Below, piece after piece: positions 27,384 through 36,384 of a DNA stretch of 64,000 bases. How positions within the stretch are numbered: the first letter of the stretch is position 1; each line of letters begins with the position of its first letter. The notes beneath the pieces were generated by a model. The model did no database searches and was not told where the DNA came from. It worked only from the letters and a program-made list of their open reading frames with translations. Origin of the DNA: JBGSQR01 sp964509295 (lineage in GTDB: Bacteria > Desulfobacterota > Desulfuromonadia > Geobacterales > Pseudopelobacteraceae); NCBI GenBank assembly GCA_964509295.1, contig CAZDWS010000004.1, positions 258,497 to 322,496 on the forward strand, given 5' to 3'. The position numbers and the translations under genes were made by a program.

Positions 27384-27414
27384 TGACGTATACTTTAAAT
27401 TAAAGTATACGTCA
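27384..27414 (-). promoter_or_regulatory. 31-bp perfect palindromic operator of the toxin-antitoxin pair
   Basis: Arms TGACGTATACTTTAA (27384-27398) and its exact complement (27400-27414) around a single central A, ending 20 bp upstream of the antitoxin start. The arms contain TATACT, so the operator probably overlaps the -10 element. It is the expected place for RHH antitoxin autoregulation. Confidence 0.85.
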
Positions 27415-27470
27415 CAGGTTTGTTTATGTCAATCCGTAGTGCGATACAACTGACGGCGATGTAAAACTGG

Positions 27471-29129
27471 CTACAGTCCGTTAATTTCCTTATCCTTCGG
27501 ATACTCAATCATGATCCCGAAACTCAGCTCCTTTTTCTCACCAGCCTTCATGGGCAGCTTCCAGACCAGCGTTCCGTCATTTTTCTGCTCATCAGGCTTA
27601 ATAGAAGGTTCGTCCAGGGAAACCTTGATCTCCTCGTCGCCAGCTATGGGCAGCTGATCACGCAGCGTCAATGTCAGTGCCTCCTTACGGAAATTACCCA
27701 ACTCGATACGATAGCGGTAACTGGCTTTATTCTTGCCGAACAGACCGGCTTCCTTGCGTTGTTTCAGTTCCTCCCGCTTGACCGTCAGCTGATCATCAAC
27801 ACCGAAATACAGGTCAAATTTTTCTCCGGCTGCAACTTTTTTCAGATAGGAGCTGCCGGTAAAGGTATTGCCCACAAAGGTATTGACCTTGCCGGGCAGC
27901 AGTGGATAGGCGGCCTTGTTGACTATCTCCGATTTCAGGAAAACAAATGGAGACAGTTTGGGAACGGCCAGATATTCCATGCTGACCGGAAACTGCTCAA
28001 TAGCGATGACACTCCCCTGCTGGCTGCCATCAGAAGGGACATCAAGCGGCCTTGGAATATTGAAAGCGATCGAGGATTGCTCATCACTGATTCGTGCTGT
28101 TGCAACTGCAGCCGGCGCCTCTTCGGCTGCCTTATAATCCATCTCAGCCATTTCCATCATTACTGCCTTGGATTTTTTAGCTCGCATAGGTGACCCGCCC
28201 ATGGACATAACCGGAGCAGCCATGGGTGGCTGAGGTCGATAAAAGGAAACACGCCAAGGGTTCATCTCCGGCGGGGCACCACCTGCAGATGGCCTGGCTG
28301 TGGAAAGAGTCAGTGCAACATTCTTCCAGTCCTCTCCGGTCTGCTGTCGCACCATGGCACGAAAGGTCAACTCACTGCTTTTAGCATCGGCCCCCAGTCG
28401 AACATCATAGGACGGAACCCAGCTGGCCCTGCCGATTACGGCGGAAAGATCCAGCTTCAAAGTTCCTTCAGAGGCCACATAAACCATCACCTCAATATTC
28501 TTGATCTCTTTACGATGAGAACCGGTTGATTCATCGCGTTGACGGCGCAGAGCCTCGATCTTGTCTTTGATGTTCTTTTTCTCCACCTCTATGCTGCTGT
28601 TCTGTTCCTCGGCATTGGTAACACCAGCCCCGACAAAACTGGATGCTTCCAGCAATTGTGCCGATGTGGGCCTGCCAATGGCCAGTTCCTTGGAGATGCG
28701 TTCGCCCCAGGAAACCCTGATGGAATCCAGAAAGGCCTTCTGAGCCGTCAACCCGGCTTTTTTTGCATCCAAAGTGGACAAACGACGCTCCAGAGTCTGA
28801 ATTTCCTCATCCAGCTCCATGACACGCTTTTCGCCGCTCTGCTCCAGAAAGGCCCGCTTGATCTCCAGACCAACAATTGTTGCTGCGCTACCCTTCCCTT
28901 CCACCCTGACCGAGTCATCCTGAACAAGTGTGGGCAGACCTTCAAAAACGACCAGGTAACTGCCCGGTTTAAGCTTCAGGGAGGCAGTTCTGGTAACCTG
29001 AGCCCGATCTGCATAGACCGTGACAGCAGAAATGGATGCCGTTGCAGTTATTTTTTTCAAGTCTGCTGAAAAAGAGACCGCAGGTATTAACATTAAAAAC
29101 ATGAATATAATATTTTGCAGGTATTTCAT
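27471..29129 (-). CDS. DUF4139 domain-containing exported protein
   Basis: A 552-residue exported protein. A signal peptide (about 1-21, ending VSFSA) comes first; an N-terminal DUF4140 segment (about 30-130; ISAVTVYADRAQVTRTA) with a coiled coil (ELDEEIQTLERRLSTLDAKKA) follows, and then the large C-terminal DUF4139 beta-domain (about 190-552; ASWVPSYDVRLGADA, TRPSAGGAPPEMNPW). The family is sometimes called mucoidy-inhibitor A-like; its biochemistry is not known. ATG 29127-29129 follows AAGGAG. It stands alone, divergent from the hbd gene. Confidence 0.88.
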   Translation of the reverse strand: MKYLQNIIFMFLMLIPAVSFSADLKKITATASISAVTVYADRAQVTRTASLKLKPGSYLVVFEGLPTLVQDDSVRVEGKGSAATIVGLEIKRAFLEQSGEKRVMELDEEIQTLERRLSTLDAKKAGLTAQKAFLDSIRVSWGERISKELAIGRPTSAQLLEASSFVGAGVTNAEEQNSSIEVEKKNIKDKIEALRRQRDESTGSHRKEIKNIEVMVYVASEGTLKLDLSAVIGRASWVPSYDVRLGADAKSSELTFRAMVRQQTGEDWKNVALTLSTARPSAGGAPPEMNPWRVSFYRPQPPMAAPVMSMGGSPMRAKKSKAVMMEMAEMDYKAAEEAPAAVATARISDEQSSIAFNIPRPLDVPSDGSQQGSVIAIEQFPVSMEYLAVPKLSPFVFLKSEIVNKAAYPLLPGKVNTFVGNTFTGSSYLKKVAAGEKFDLYFGVDDQLTVKREELKQRKEAGLFGKNKASYRYRIELGNFRKEALTLTLRDQLPIAGDEEIKVSLDEPSIKPDEQKNDGTLVWKLPMKAGEKKELSFGIMIEYPKDKEINGL

Positions 29130-29342
29130 ACGCTTACTCCTTATTAAAAGACTTTGAGACATCAAATTTAAAAATTATATCATTACTTTCTGATCATGCT
29201 TGGCAAATCTGTTTGACTTGAAAACACGCGAATAAATCAGAACCATTATTTATTAGATTATCAATTGACACTCAAGACAATTATTCCTAAAGTTCTGAAA
29301 GTGAATTAGTGACATTTCTAGTGCAATATAGAGGAGAGAGTC

Positions 29343-30284
29343 ATGAAAATCGAGAAGATTGCGGTGTTGGGGGCTGGCACAATGGGGCACGGCATAGCAG
29401 AACTGTCGGCAATAGCCGGCTGGCAGGTGGTGCTGTGCGATATTTCAGAGGAACTGCTGGAAAAAGCCATGAAAGCCATCAAGCAAAGTCTTACCAGACT
29501 GGAGCAACTGGGTGAATTGAAAGGAAGCAGCATTTCTGATGTAATGCAGCGCATCAGTTGCGTAACAAGCATCAGTGAAGCTGCCAAAACAGCAGATTTT
29601 GTGATCGAGTGTCTGCCGGAAAAGCTGGAATTCAAACAGATGATTTTCAAAGAACTGGATCAGGTCTGCCGCCCTGAGGTTATCCTTGCGACAAACACTT
29701 CCGGACTGAGCCCCACAGCCATTTCAAAAGACGTTCAACATCCTGAACGGGTGGTTGTCGCCCACTTCTGGAACCCACCACAACTGATCCCGCTGGTAGA
29801 AGTTGTGCCTGGCGAAAAGACATCCAAAGAGACCGTTGACAGGACAATGGAATGGGTTAAGGCCCTGGGTAAGCAACCGGTCCGCATGAACAAGGAATGC
29901 CTGGGCTTTATCGGCAACAGGTTGCAGTTTGCCCTGCTGAGAGAGGCACTCCATATTGTTGAGCAGGGTTATGCTGACATTGAAGAGGTCGACAAAGCTA
30001 TCATCTACGGTCACGGCAGACGGCTGGCAGTAACCGGACCTTTCTGCAGTGCGGACATGGGTGGCCTGGACACTTTTCACAATATTTCCACATACCTTTT
30101 TGCCGATTTGGGCAGTTCAAAAGAGCCGTCAAAAATCATGCAGAAGCTGGCTGAAGAAGGCAACCTGGGTTTAAAAACCGGCAAAGGTTTTTACAACTGG
30201 ACTCCGGAAATGAAGGAGAAAACTGTCAAGCTTAGGACTGATACACTGATGGATTTTCTGGAGAAGGACAGAACAAACAAATAA
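29343..30284 (+). CDS. hbd: 3-hydroxybutyryl/3-hydroxyacyl-CoA dehydrogenase
   Basis: An NAD(P)-dependent dehydrogenase of 313 residues that interconverts acetoacetyl-CoA and 3-hydroxybutyryl-CoA (or longer homologues). The N-terminal nucleotide site is VLGAGTMGHGIAELSA; the catalytic His is in VVVAHFWNPPQLIPLVEVV and the conserved Glu and Asn follow in KECLGFIGNRLQFA. Its C-terminal 3HCDH domain is complete. The strong Shine-Dalgarno GAGGAGAG precedes the ATG. It is co-directional with the SDR gene 25 bp later. Substrate length and cofactor are unproven. Confidence 0.92.
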   Translation: MKIEKIAVLGAGTMGHGIAELSAIAGWQVVLCDISEELLEKAMKAIKQSLTRLEQLGELKGSSISDVMQRISCVTSISEAAKTADFVIECLPEKLEFKQMIFKELDQVCRPEVILATNTSGLSPTAISKDVQHPERVVVAHFWNPPQLIPLVEVVPGEKTSKETVDRTMEWVKALGKQPVRMNKECLGFIGNRLQFALLREALHIVEQGYADIEEVDKAIIYGHGRRLAVTGPFCSADMGGLDTFHNISTYLFADLGSSKEPSKIMQKLAEEGNLGLKTGKGFYNWTPEMKEKTVKLRTDTLMDFLEKDRTNK

Positions 30285-30309
30285 GCGCGAATAAAGGGAG
30301 GAGATACTC

Positions 30310-31074
30310 ATGACTGTAAAAACAATTTTTATCACCGGGGCTTCATCCGGATTTGGTGCCGCATGTGCTCGTCTTTTCGGCCAGAAAGGCAACCGCCTGA
30401 TTCTGACTGCCCGGAGAATTGATGCTTTGATTGCGCTACAGAAAGAACTGGCCGGTAAAGCAGAAGTACATATCATTCAGCTGGATGTGCGTGACCGTGA
30501 TGCTGTCCAGAAAGCTGTAGAATCACTGCCGGAACAATTCGCCAGTGTGGATGTGCTGATCAATAATGCCGGACTGGCACTGGGACTGGAACCGGCCTAC
30601 CAGGTAAACCTGGATGACTGGGACACCATGATAGACACCAACATCAAGGGGTTGACCTACTGCACCCGTTTCATCCTGCCCGGTATGGTGGCCCGCAATC
30701 GCGGTCAGATAGTCAACATCAGCTCAACAGCCGGAAACTGGCCTTATCCGGGCGGCAATGTGTATGGCGGAACAAAGGCTTTTGTGACCCAGTTTTCACG
30801 CAATCTGAAGGCTGACCTGCTGGGAACAAAAGTCAGAGTAAGCTGCATTGAACCAGGAATGGCTGAGACAGATTTTTCCAAGGTGCGCTTTAAAGGAAAT
30901 GAGGATCAGGCTGCCAAGGTTTACGCCGGAGCTGATGCTTTAACTGCAGAAGATATTGCTGAAACAATCGAGTGGGTGGTCAGCAGGCCGGCACATGTCA
31001 ACATCAATGAAATCGAACTGATGTGCGTCAACCAGTCCTGGGGACCATTTGCCATTCATCGTGAGACAAAGTAG
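30310..31074 (+). CDS. Short-chain dehydrogenase/reductase (YdfG-like)
   Basis: A classical SDR of 254 residues. The cofactor site is TGASSGFGAACARLF, and NNAG is present in DVLINNAGLALGLEP. The catalytic Ser is in NISSTAGNWPYPGGN and the Tyr-x3-Lys pair is in VYGGTKAFV. It resembles YdfG, an NADP-dependent 3-hydroxy acid (serine) dehydrogenase, and the C-terminal INEIELMCVNQSWGP fits that group. GGGAGGAG lies before the ATG. Confidence 0.9.
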   Translation: MTVKTIFITGASSGFGAACARLFGQKGNRLILTARRIDALIALQKELAGKAEVHIIQLDVRDRDAVQKAVESLPEQFASVDVLINNAGLALGLEPAYQVNLDDWDTMIDTNIKGLTYCTRFILPGMVARNRGQIVNISSTAGNWPYPGGNVYGGTKAFVTQFSRNLKADLLGTKVRVSCIEPGMAETDFSKVRFKGNEDQAAKVYAGADALTAEDIAETIEWVVSRPAHVNINEIELMCVNQSWGPFAIHRETK

Positions 31075-31081
31075 CTTCATA

Positions 31082-31142
31082 CTGTAATTGATGAAATAAT
31101 ATGCTCCATGGGATATCCCGATGGAGCGTTTATTTCATTACA
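31082..31142. terminator. Bidirectional terminator
   Basis: An extended hairpin: a TGTAAT/ATTACA outer pair, an A/T-rich middle and a GCTCCAT/ATGGAGC core around a GGGATATCCC loop palindrome. It separates the convergent SDR and RlmI-type genes. Confidence 0.8.
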
Positions 31143-31152
31143 GCCGCAACGT

Positions 31153-32328
31153 TTAAACCACCTGCAGCACCAGACACTTGAGATATTCCGACTCGGGGAA
31201 AGAGAGCAACACCGGATGATCGGCTGCCTGTGCGCAGGTTGCCACAAGACGCACTTCACGTTTGGCCTGGCGAGCCGCCTGGGTCAGAACATCCCGAAAC
31301 GCCTCACGCCCCATGTGATAAGAGCAGGAACAGGTTATCAGGTAGCCACCCGGTTCCAGTAATTCCATTGCCCTGCGATTAACCGTCATATAGCCTTTGG
31401 TGGCCTCTGCAATATTTTTCTTGTTTTTGACAAATGCAGGTGGGTCCATGATCACCACGCCGAAGCTTCTGCCCTCATGTTTCAAGGTTCGTAATCGATC
31501 AAAGGCATCACACTCTTCAAAGGAAACTCTGTCGCTTAGACCGTTCAGTCGGGCATTGGCGGTCGCCTGTTCAACAGCCCGGGCAGAGATGTCGATCCCC
31601 AAGGCAGAAGCTGCTCCGTACTTACCGGCATGTACGGCCCAGCTGCCCGCATAACAGAAGCAATCCAGCACATCCTTGTCTTTGCAGAGACTCTGCAGCA
31701 CTTGATGATTCTCTTTCTGATCCAGAAAACCACCTGTTTTCTGGCCGCTGCGCAGATTCACCAGAAAGCGGAGACTATTTTCCTCCATCTCCACCAGCTC
31801 CGGTATTTCGCCATAAAGCAACTCCACCTTCTCTTCCAGTCCTTCCAGAATTCTGACACTCACATCATTGCGTGCGATAATTCCGGTCGGGGCAAAAACA
31901 TCCTGCAAAGCTTCAATCAGGACTGTACTGCGACGTTCCATACCGGCCGAAAGAATCTGCAGTGAAAGATAATCGGCATATTTATCCACAACAAGTCCAG
32001 GCAGAAAGTCACTCTCGCCATATACGGCCCTGAAGGTCTTCATACCTGGATAAACTCTGGTTCTCACTGCCAGCGCAGCACGTATCCTCTGTTCGTAAAA
32101 TTCTACCGAGTCAATATCTTCACGTTTTTTGGTAAGCAGTCGAAAGGATATGAGAGAATGCGGATTATAATACCCACAACCGAGAAAGCCACCACCTGCG
32201 TCGAATAGTTCTGCGGCGATACCGGATTCTCTTGAACCGTCTATTGAAGCTATTTCATTACTGAACACCCAGGGGTGTCCTGATTTTATGCGACGATCCT
32301 CATTTTTTTTGAGCACAATTCTTGTCAT
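31153..32328 (-). CDS. Class I rRNA methyltransferase, RlmI type (PUA + Rossmann)
   Basis: A 391-residue protein. An N-terminal PUA domain (about 1-75; GHPWVFSNEIA) and a central region are followed by the SAM-binding fold with DVLDCFCYAGSWAVHA (motif I), ALGIDISARAVEQA and the catalytic segment VIMDPPAFVKNKKN. RlmI makes m5C1962 in 23S rRNA; the match in architecture is good but the position modified is inferred. It lies 27 bp downstream of the Cys-cluster gene, probably one operon. Confidence 0.92.
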   Translation of the reverse strand: MTRIVLKKNEDRRIKSGHPWVFSNEIASIDGSRESGIAAELFDAGGGFLGCGYYNPHSLISFRLLTKKREDIDSVEFYEQRIRAALAVRTRVYPGMKTFRAVYGESDFLPGLVVDKYADYLSLQILSAGMERRSTVLIEALQDVFAPTGIIARNDVSVRILEGLEEKVELLYGEIPELVEMEENSLRFLVNLRSGQKTGGFLDQKENHQVLQSLCKDKDVLDCFCYAGSWAVHAGKYGAASALGIDISARAVEQATANARLNGLSDRVSFEECDAFDRLRTLKHEGRSFGVVIMDPPAFVKNKKNIAEATKGYMTVNRRAMELLEPGGYLITCSCSYHMGREAFRDVLTQAARQAKREVRLVATCAQAADHPVLLSFPESEYLKCLVLQVV

Positions 32329-32355
32329 AATTCCCTATCCGCAGCTGAATTTAAT

Positions 32356-32889
32356 CTATGAACTTATTTTTCCCAATACCGCTTCGATTATTGATATTCG
32401 TTCAACTGTATCAACCTCTGAATCTTTCTGCGACACAAACAGGGCATTGACTGCCACGAGCAGTTTGTTCAACCGATCCAGATCAATTACTGCAGAACCT
32501 GGTAACGTTTTACACCCTTGGAAATTTTTAGGGCAGTAGTCCACTCTCCGTTCGCCCTGATCGGTAAATAAAATCGGTAACCCGTGTGTACGGCAGATAA
32601 TCGGCCGAAAAGCATAAATCAGACAGCGATTTTCAAAAAGAAGCGGGCAAATATCTCCCTCTCTTCCCTCTGTTGCATGATGTCGTACATTTTCTGCATA
32701 CTCTTCAGGAAGAGCTGCTACTGCGGCACTGATTGCTGCCGCCTCCACCGGAAAAAGTGAGATAGTCCTACAACATGAACTACACCCTTCAGTACAACTA
32801 AGATGTGCATGCAAAATTTCTTCAGTGGATTTACAGAGTTGGTCAACTCTGTTTACCAGTTGCAAATAATTTTTCAGTCTGTTTTTCAT
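32356..32889 (-). CDS. YkgJ-family cysteine cluster protein
   Basis: A 177-residue protein with the CxnCxxCC zinc/iron-chelating signature CTEGCSSCC near residue 33. Further Cys lie in EGDICPLLFENRCLIY, IICRTHGLP and VDYCPKNFQGC, so eight or more Cys could hold a metal cluster. Members of this family are common in anaerobes; function unknown. It lies upstream of the RlmI-type gene in the same direction. Confidence 0.88.
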   Translation of the reverse strand: MKNRLKNYLQLVNRVDQLCKSTEEILHAHLSCTEGCSSCCRTISLFPVEAAAISAAVAALPEEYAENVRHHATEGREGDICPLLFENRCLIYAFRPIICRTHGLPILFTDQGERRVDYCPKNFQGCKTLPGSAVIDLDRLNKLLVAVNALFVSQKDSEVDTVERISIIEAVLGKISS

Positions 32890-33221
32890 ATTTCAATCGA
32901 TACCACAAAACCGTGCACATGCAAAGCTGAGGTTATTGTACGAGCATGCTGGTGATAAAACAGTGGTTTAATGACAAAATACATAAAAATTTTATTAATG
33001 CTTTAGTGTAAATATTTCAAGCTGTTACAGACTTAAACCAACACAGGGACATGTCTGCAAAATTTATTTTTTTTTCTCTTGACTTATTAATCCAAATCGG
33101 CAAAAGGTAATACAACTTTACAATTCCTGTTATACAATTCATTAGACATATCCGTGTGAATAAAACAAACAAGACGTTATGTAATGAACAACTTAAAATT
33201 TAATTTTTTGATGGGGCAGTT
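32890..33221. other. AT-rich divergent promoter region
   Basis: About 330 bp without a gene. It must hold the promoters of the divergent Cys-cluster and FadR-type genes. TTGACT occurs at 33079-33084. GGTAATACAA at about 33106 shares eight bases with half of the pta palindrome (GGTAATAC), a possible degenerate autoregulatory site. No RNA gene was seen. Confidence 0.5.
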
Positions 33222-33944
33222 ATGACATTTCAACCGATAAAACCCAAAAAAGTATCCATACAGATCGCTGAGCAGATTCGCTCTTCTATTTTATCCGGAG
33301 TTTTTTCACCCGGTGACAAGCTGCCACCGGAAAGAGAACTGGCAGACCTGTTTGGCGTTTCACGCCCTTCAGTACGGGAAGCACTTAACATTCTGGCCTC
33401 TGCCGGTATGGTAATGTCATATCAGGGTGGTGGTACAGTAGTTCTGTCACTGGTGGGTGATACGGTCGGAAGCTTCCTGTCGGAACTGATCAGGGTCGAG
33501 CAGGAAAGAGCACTGGATGTTATTGAAGTCCGAAAAGGCATAGAATCCTGGACTGCATTCTATGCCGCCGAGCGGGCACTGCCGGAAGATATTGACAGGA
33601 TGGAAGAGATTATCACAGGTATGGAAATGGCCCTGGACAGGACAAACTATACCCGGGATCTGGACGCCAACTTTCATATTGTAGTTGCCCGTGCAACGCA
33701 CAATATTATCTGGCTGCACCTTATGCAGAGCCTGTTTGATGCCATGAAGGAATTCCAGCAGAGTGTCTGGCGGGCTGTTTACCTTACCAGAGAAGATCAT
33801 TACCTGCTCTTTACCCACCACAGAAACATTATGGAAGCTATTCGTGCAAAAGATGGCGAGGCAGCCAGACAGGCAATGCTCGACCACCTAAACTTTGCAG
33901 AACGCAGAAGCACTGCATTTGTAGCACGACACAGCCCGGAATAA
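33222..33944 (+). CDS. GntR-family regulator, FadR/PdhR/LldR subfamily
   Basis: A 240-residue transcription factor. The N-terminal winged helix (about 8-72; PPERELADLFGVSRPSVREAL) is followed by an all-helical FCD ligand domain (about 95-230). The FCD metal/carboxylate ligands appear as Asp/His in LDANFHIVVARA, His in FTHHRNIM and His in DHLNF. Such regulators sense pyruvate, lactate or similar acids. No transport or catabolic gene is in its operon; the pta palindrome at 3588-3604 is a possible target. The Shine-Dalgarno is weak. Confidence 0.9.
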   Translation: MTFQPIKPKKVSIQIAEQIRSSILSGVFSPGDKLPPERELADLFGVSRPSVREALNILASAGMVMSYQGGGTVVLSLVGDTVGSFLSELIRVEQERALDVIEVRKGIESWTAFYAAERALPEDIDRMEEIITGMEMALDRTNYTRDLDANFHIVVARATHNIIWLHLMQSLFDAMKEFQQSVWRAVYLTREDHYLLFTHHRNIMEAIRAKDGEAARQAMLDHLNFAERRSTAFVARHSPE

Positions 33945-33998
33945 ACTAAACCTTTATGTAAACTGATTAGAACTAATTTGCCGCAAGTCATCAACACT

Positions 33999-34092
33999 GT
34001 CATTCCCGAGTTATTAATCGGGAATCCAGTTACTAAAGCCTTAAAACCATAAAGTCTGGATCCCCGATAAAAACATTCGGGGATGGCAATCT
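33999..34092. repeat. Dispersed palindromic repeat (CATTCCCGA type)
   Basis: Begins GTCATTCCCGA and carries TCGGGAATCCAG, CTGGATCCCCGA and TCGGGGATGGCAAT, giving nested hairpins over about 94 bp. This pattern resembles the repeats of mirrored GGGAATCCAG units seen in many proteobacterial genomes. It lies between the convergent FadR-type and cobO genes. Confidence 0.65.
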
Positions 34093-34135
34093 TTTTTGCG
34101 GGAGATCTGTGCTAATCGGGTTATTTAATATTAAA

Positions 34136-34201
34136 AGGCGTCCTTGCACTGAAGCTGACTAAATCAACAGTCAACACCCGGTCTTGCAATGACGCCTTTG
34201 T
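34136..34201 (-). terminator. Long-stem terminator overlapping the 3' end of cobO
   Basis: A 15-bp stem with one mismatch (34136-34150 with 34187-34201), reading AAAGGCGTC...GACGCCTTT and followed by T-rich DNA on the minus strand. The right arm lies within the last codons of cobO, so the terminator overlaps the coding sequence. Confidence 0.6.
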
Positions 34202-34751
34202 TGTAGTAATGCTTTACTTCAACCATCTCCGTAACCAGATCGGCCCTCTCAATAAGCTCACTTGAAGCATACCTGCCTGTCAGCACAAGTTCCACATTAT
34301 CCGGCTTACTGTCAATCAACTCCAACAGCTCCTCCCAGCTAACCAGCCCAAAATGCTGCGCCACTACAATCTCATCCAGTACTACCAGATCATACAATCC
34401 ACATGTAATGGCCTGCTGGGCAGCGATTACCCCCTGATGAACCAACTCAATATAATCAGCAGGCGGATTACCTGGTGCGAACAGAACAACATCATCGCCA
34501 AGTTCAGCCAGTTGAGCCTGTGTAAGTTCTCCGTTCCGAGCAATAAAATAAGGCTTGCCGAACGTGTGCAGTGACAGGTCATGAGAAAGTCCTGGAAGAA
34601 TGGAATGCTCACTATATGCTTTTGATTTCATAAACTGCAAAAAACAGACTTTCAACCCTGCCCCCAGAGCACGGATAGCAAGCCCGATAGCCGCAGTTGT
34701 CTTTCCTTTTCCGTTGCCCGTATAAACCTGAACATATCCTTTTTCAGGCAT
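34164..34751 (-). CDS. cobO: Cob(I)yrinic acid a,c-diamide adenosyltransferase
   Basis: A CobA/CobO/BtuR-type ATP:corrinoid adenosyltransferase, 195 residues, attaching the 5'-deoxyadenosyl ligand in B12 synthesis or salvage. The P-loop is YTGNGKGKTTAAIGLA and the Walker B-like segment is YDLVVLDEIVVAQHFG; LVLTGRYAS follows. The start ATG at 34749-34751 sits behind GGAGGAG; the longer frame is rejected. No cobalamin riboswitch or other B12 gene was seen nearby. Confidence 0.94.
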   Translation of the reverse strand: MPEKGYVQVYTGNGKGKTTAAIGLAIRALGAGLKVCFLQFMKSKAYSEHSILPGLSHDLSLHTFGKPYFIARNGELTQAQLAELGDDVVLFAPGNPPADYIELVHQGVIAAQQAITCGLYDLVVLDEIVVAQHFGLVSWEELLELIDSKPDNVELVLTGRYASSELIERADLVTEMVEVKHYYNKGVIARPGVDC

Positions 34752-34947
34752 AATTCTCCTCCCGCATTGTAATGTACTGACCAATTATGCTTTAAAGAGA
34801 TTCACAACACAACAGTCCTTGCAAAAGCCCAAAACATGAGATATCTGAATTAGAATATTTATTTGGCATATTATAGTGAGAGCAAACGACACTTGAAAAA
34901 CGTTTTTACAGGAAAGAAGGATATTACGCTCAAAAAGGTGGTGGAAT

Positions 34948-36294
34948 CTGGACAACCAGGCAAGCAAACAGGCAACCACTTCAGAGCCACAGGCCACAAC
35001 CAACCGCTGGTTGATTGCCATCATGGGTACATTGCTTCAGATTACCCTGGGCAGCATTTATGCGTGGAGCTACTTCCAGAAACCATTGATGACTCATACC
35101 GGCTGGAGTAACCAACAGGTGGCCTGGATTTTGTCCCTCGCTATCTGCTTTCTCGGTCTTGCGGCAGCTGCTGGTGGCATCCTTCTACCCAGGTTCGGGC
35201 CTCGCAAACTGGCGATTACAGGTATTTTGCTGTATTCTGCCGGATGGGTTATCGGTGGATTTGCACTGGAAATAAAAAACCTGGCGCTGCTATATGCCGG
35301 ACTGGGAGTTATCGGCGGCATCGGCCTTGGCCTTGGGTATGTCACACCTGTGGCCACCGCTGCCAAATGGTTCCCAGACAAGAAGGGATTTATTACCGGC
35401 ATGGTGGTTATGGGGTTCGGATTCGGAGCTTTATTCATGAGCAAACTGATCGGCCCCTTTCTGATCGGCATCTGCACAACAATAGGCCCAGAAGGTTCCG
35501 GCACGACCGCCTGGCCAAAGGTATTCTACCTGATCGCAGTTGCCCTCGGCATACCAGGTATCATCTCGTCTGTCTACATGCGGAATCCACCTGACGGCTT
35601 CATTCCGGCCGGGTGGGTTTCACCAGCCTCTGACAACATGAACTCAGACACACCCAGCCCAACTCCGCTGGAATGCATACTTTCAAAGCGCTTTACACTG
35701 ATGTTTGCAATTTTTTTCTGTAATATTACGGCTGGAATCATGTTTATCGGCTTCCAGTCCCCACTGCTTCAGGATATGCTGCGCGCTGAAAATCCAGCCT
35801 CCTCGCCTGCTGTTCTGGCAGCTGCCGGGGCAACCCTGATCGGTATCAGCTCCCTGTTTAATGGCATTGGCCGAATATTCTGGGGTGGCTTATCAGACAG
35901 AATCGGCAGGATCCAGACCTTTCGCCTGATCCTCTCCAGCCAGATTTTTATATTTGCAGCACTGCTTTTCATAAAGAGTCCCACACTGTTCGGAATTATG
36001 GTCTGCTACATCCTGCTCTGTTACGGCGGCGGCTTCGGCACCATGCCATCTTTTGTACTGACCGTATTCGGTAGCAGGGTCATGGCTGTTGTATACGGTT
36101 GCATGCTGATCGCCTGGAGCATGGCCGGCCTGATCGGGCCTCAGGTAGTAGCGTTTTTCAAAGACAACTATAGCAACCAACAGGCTGCATCATGGACTTT
36201 CATTTCCGGAGCGGCAGTCCTTACCTTTGGCCTGTTACTGTCATTTGCACTAAACAATGACTCATTCAATAATAACACCAATAATAATAATTAA
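34948..36294 (+). CDS. MFS transporter, OFA (oxalate/formate antiporter) type; non-standard start
   Basis: A 12-helix major facilitator of about 448 residues. GSIYAWSYFQKPL in the first helix and GIGLGLGYVTPVATAAKWFPDKKG match the oxalate/formate antiporter-like branch; the real substrate is probably a monocarboxylate. The tail is Asn-rich. The start is a puzzle. TTG 35011 would cut into helix 1, while homologous N-terminal residues (TTNRWLIAI) are encoded in frame upstream. The only usable codon before the in-frame TGA (34894-34896) is CTG at 34948, placed 6 bp after AAGGTGG. The C-terminus is certain; the start is not. Confidence 0.85.
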   Translation: MDNQASKQATTSEPQATTNRWLIAIMGTLLQITLGSIYAWSYFQKPLMTHTGWSNQQVAWILSLAICFLGLAAAAGGILLPRFGPRKLAITGILLYSAGWVIGGFALEIKNLALLYAGLGVIGGIGLGLGYVTPVATAAKWFPDKKGFITGMVVMGFGFGALFMSKLIGPFLIGICTTIGPEGSGTTAWPKVFYLIAVALGIPGIISSVYMRNPPDGFIPAGWVSPASDNMNSDTPSPTPLECILSKRFTLMFAIFFCNITAGIMFIGFQSPLLQDMLRAENPASSPAVLAAAGATLIGISSLFNGIGRIFWGGLSDRIGRIQTFRLILSSQIFIFAALLFIKSPTLFGIMVCYILLCYGGGFGTMPSFVLTVFGSRVMAVVYGCMLIAWSMAGLIGPQVVAFFKDNYSNQQAASWTFISGAAVLTFGLLLSFALNNDSFNNNTNNNN

Positions 36295-36384
36295 ATTCTC
36301 CCCGCTCTCCGGTTTATTTCATTTTCTTTGGTATACTACTTTGAAAAAGCATCCAGTCAGCATATGTTTATCAGGAGCACATGA

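Noticed and set aside
34752..34947. Cobalamin riboswitch before cobO
   Set aside because: No B12-box-like core was seen in the short gap.
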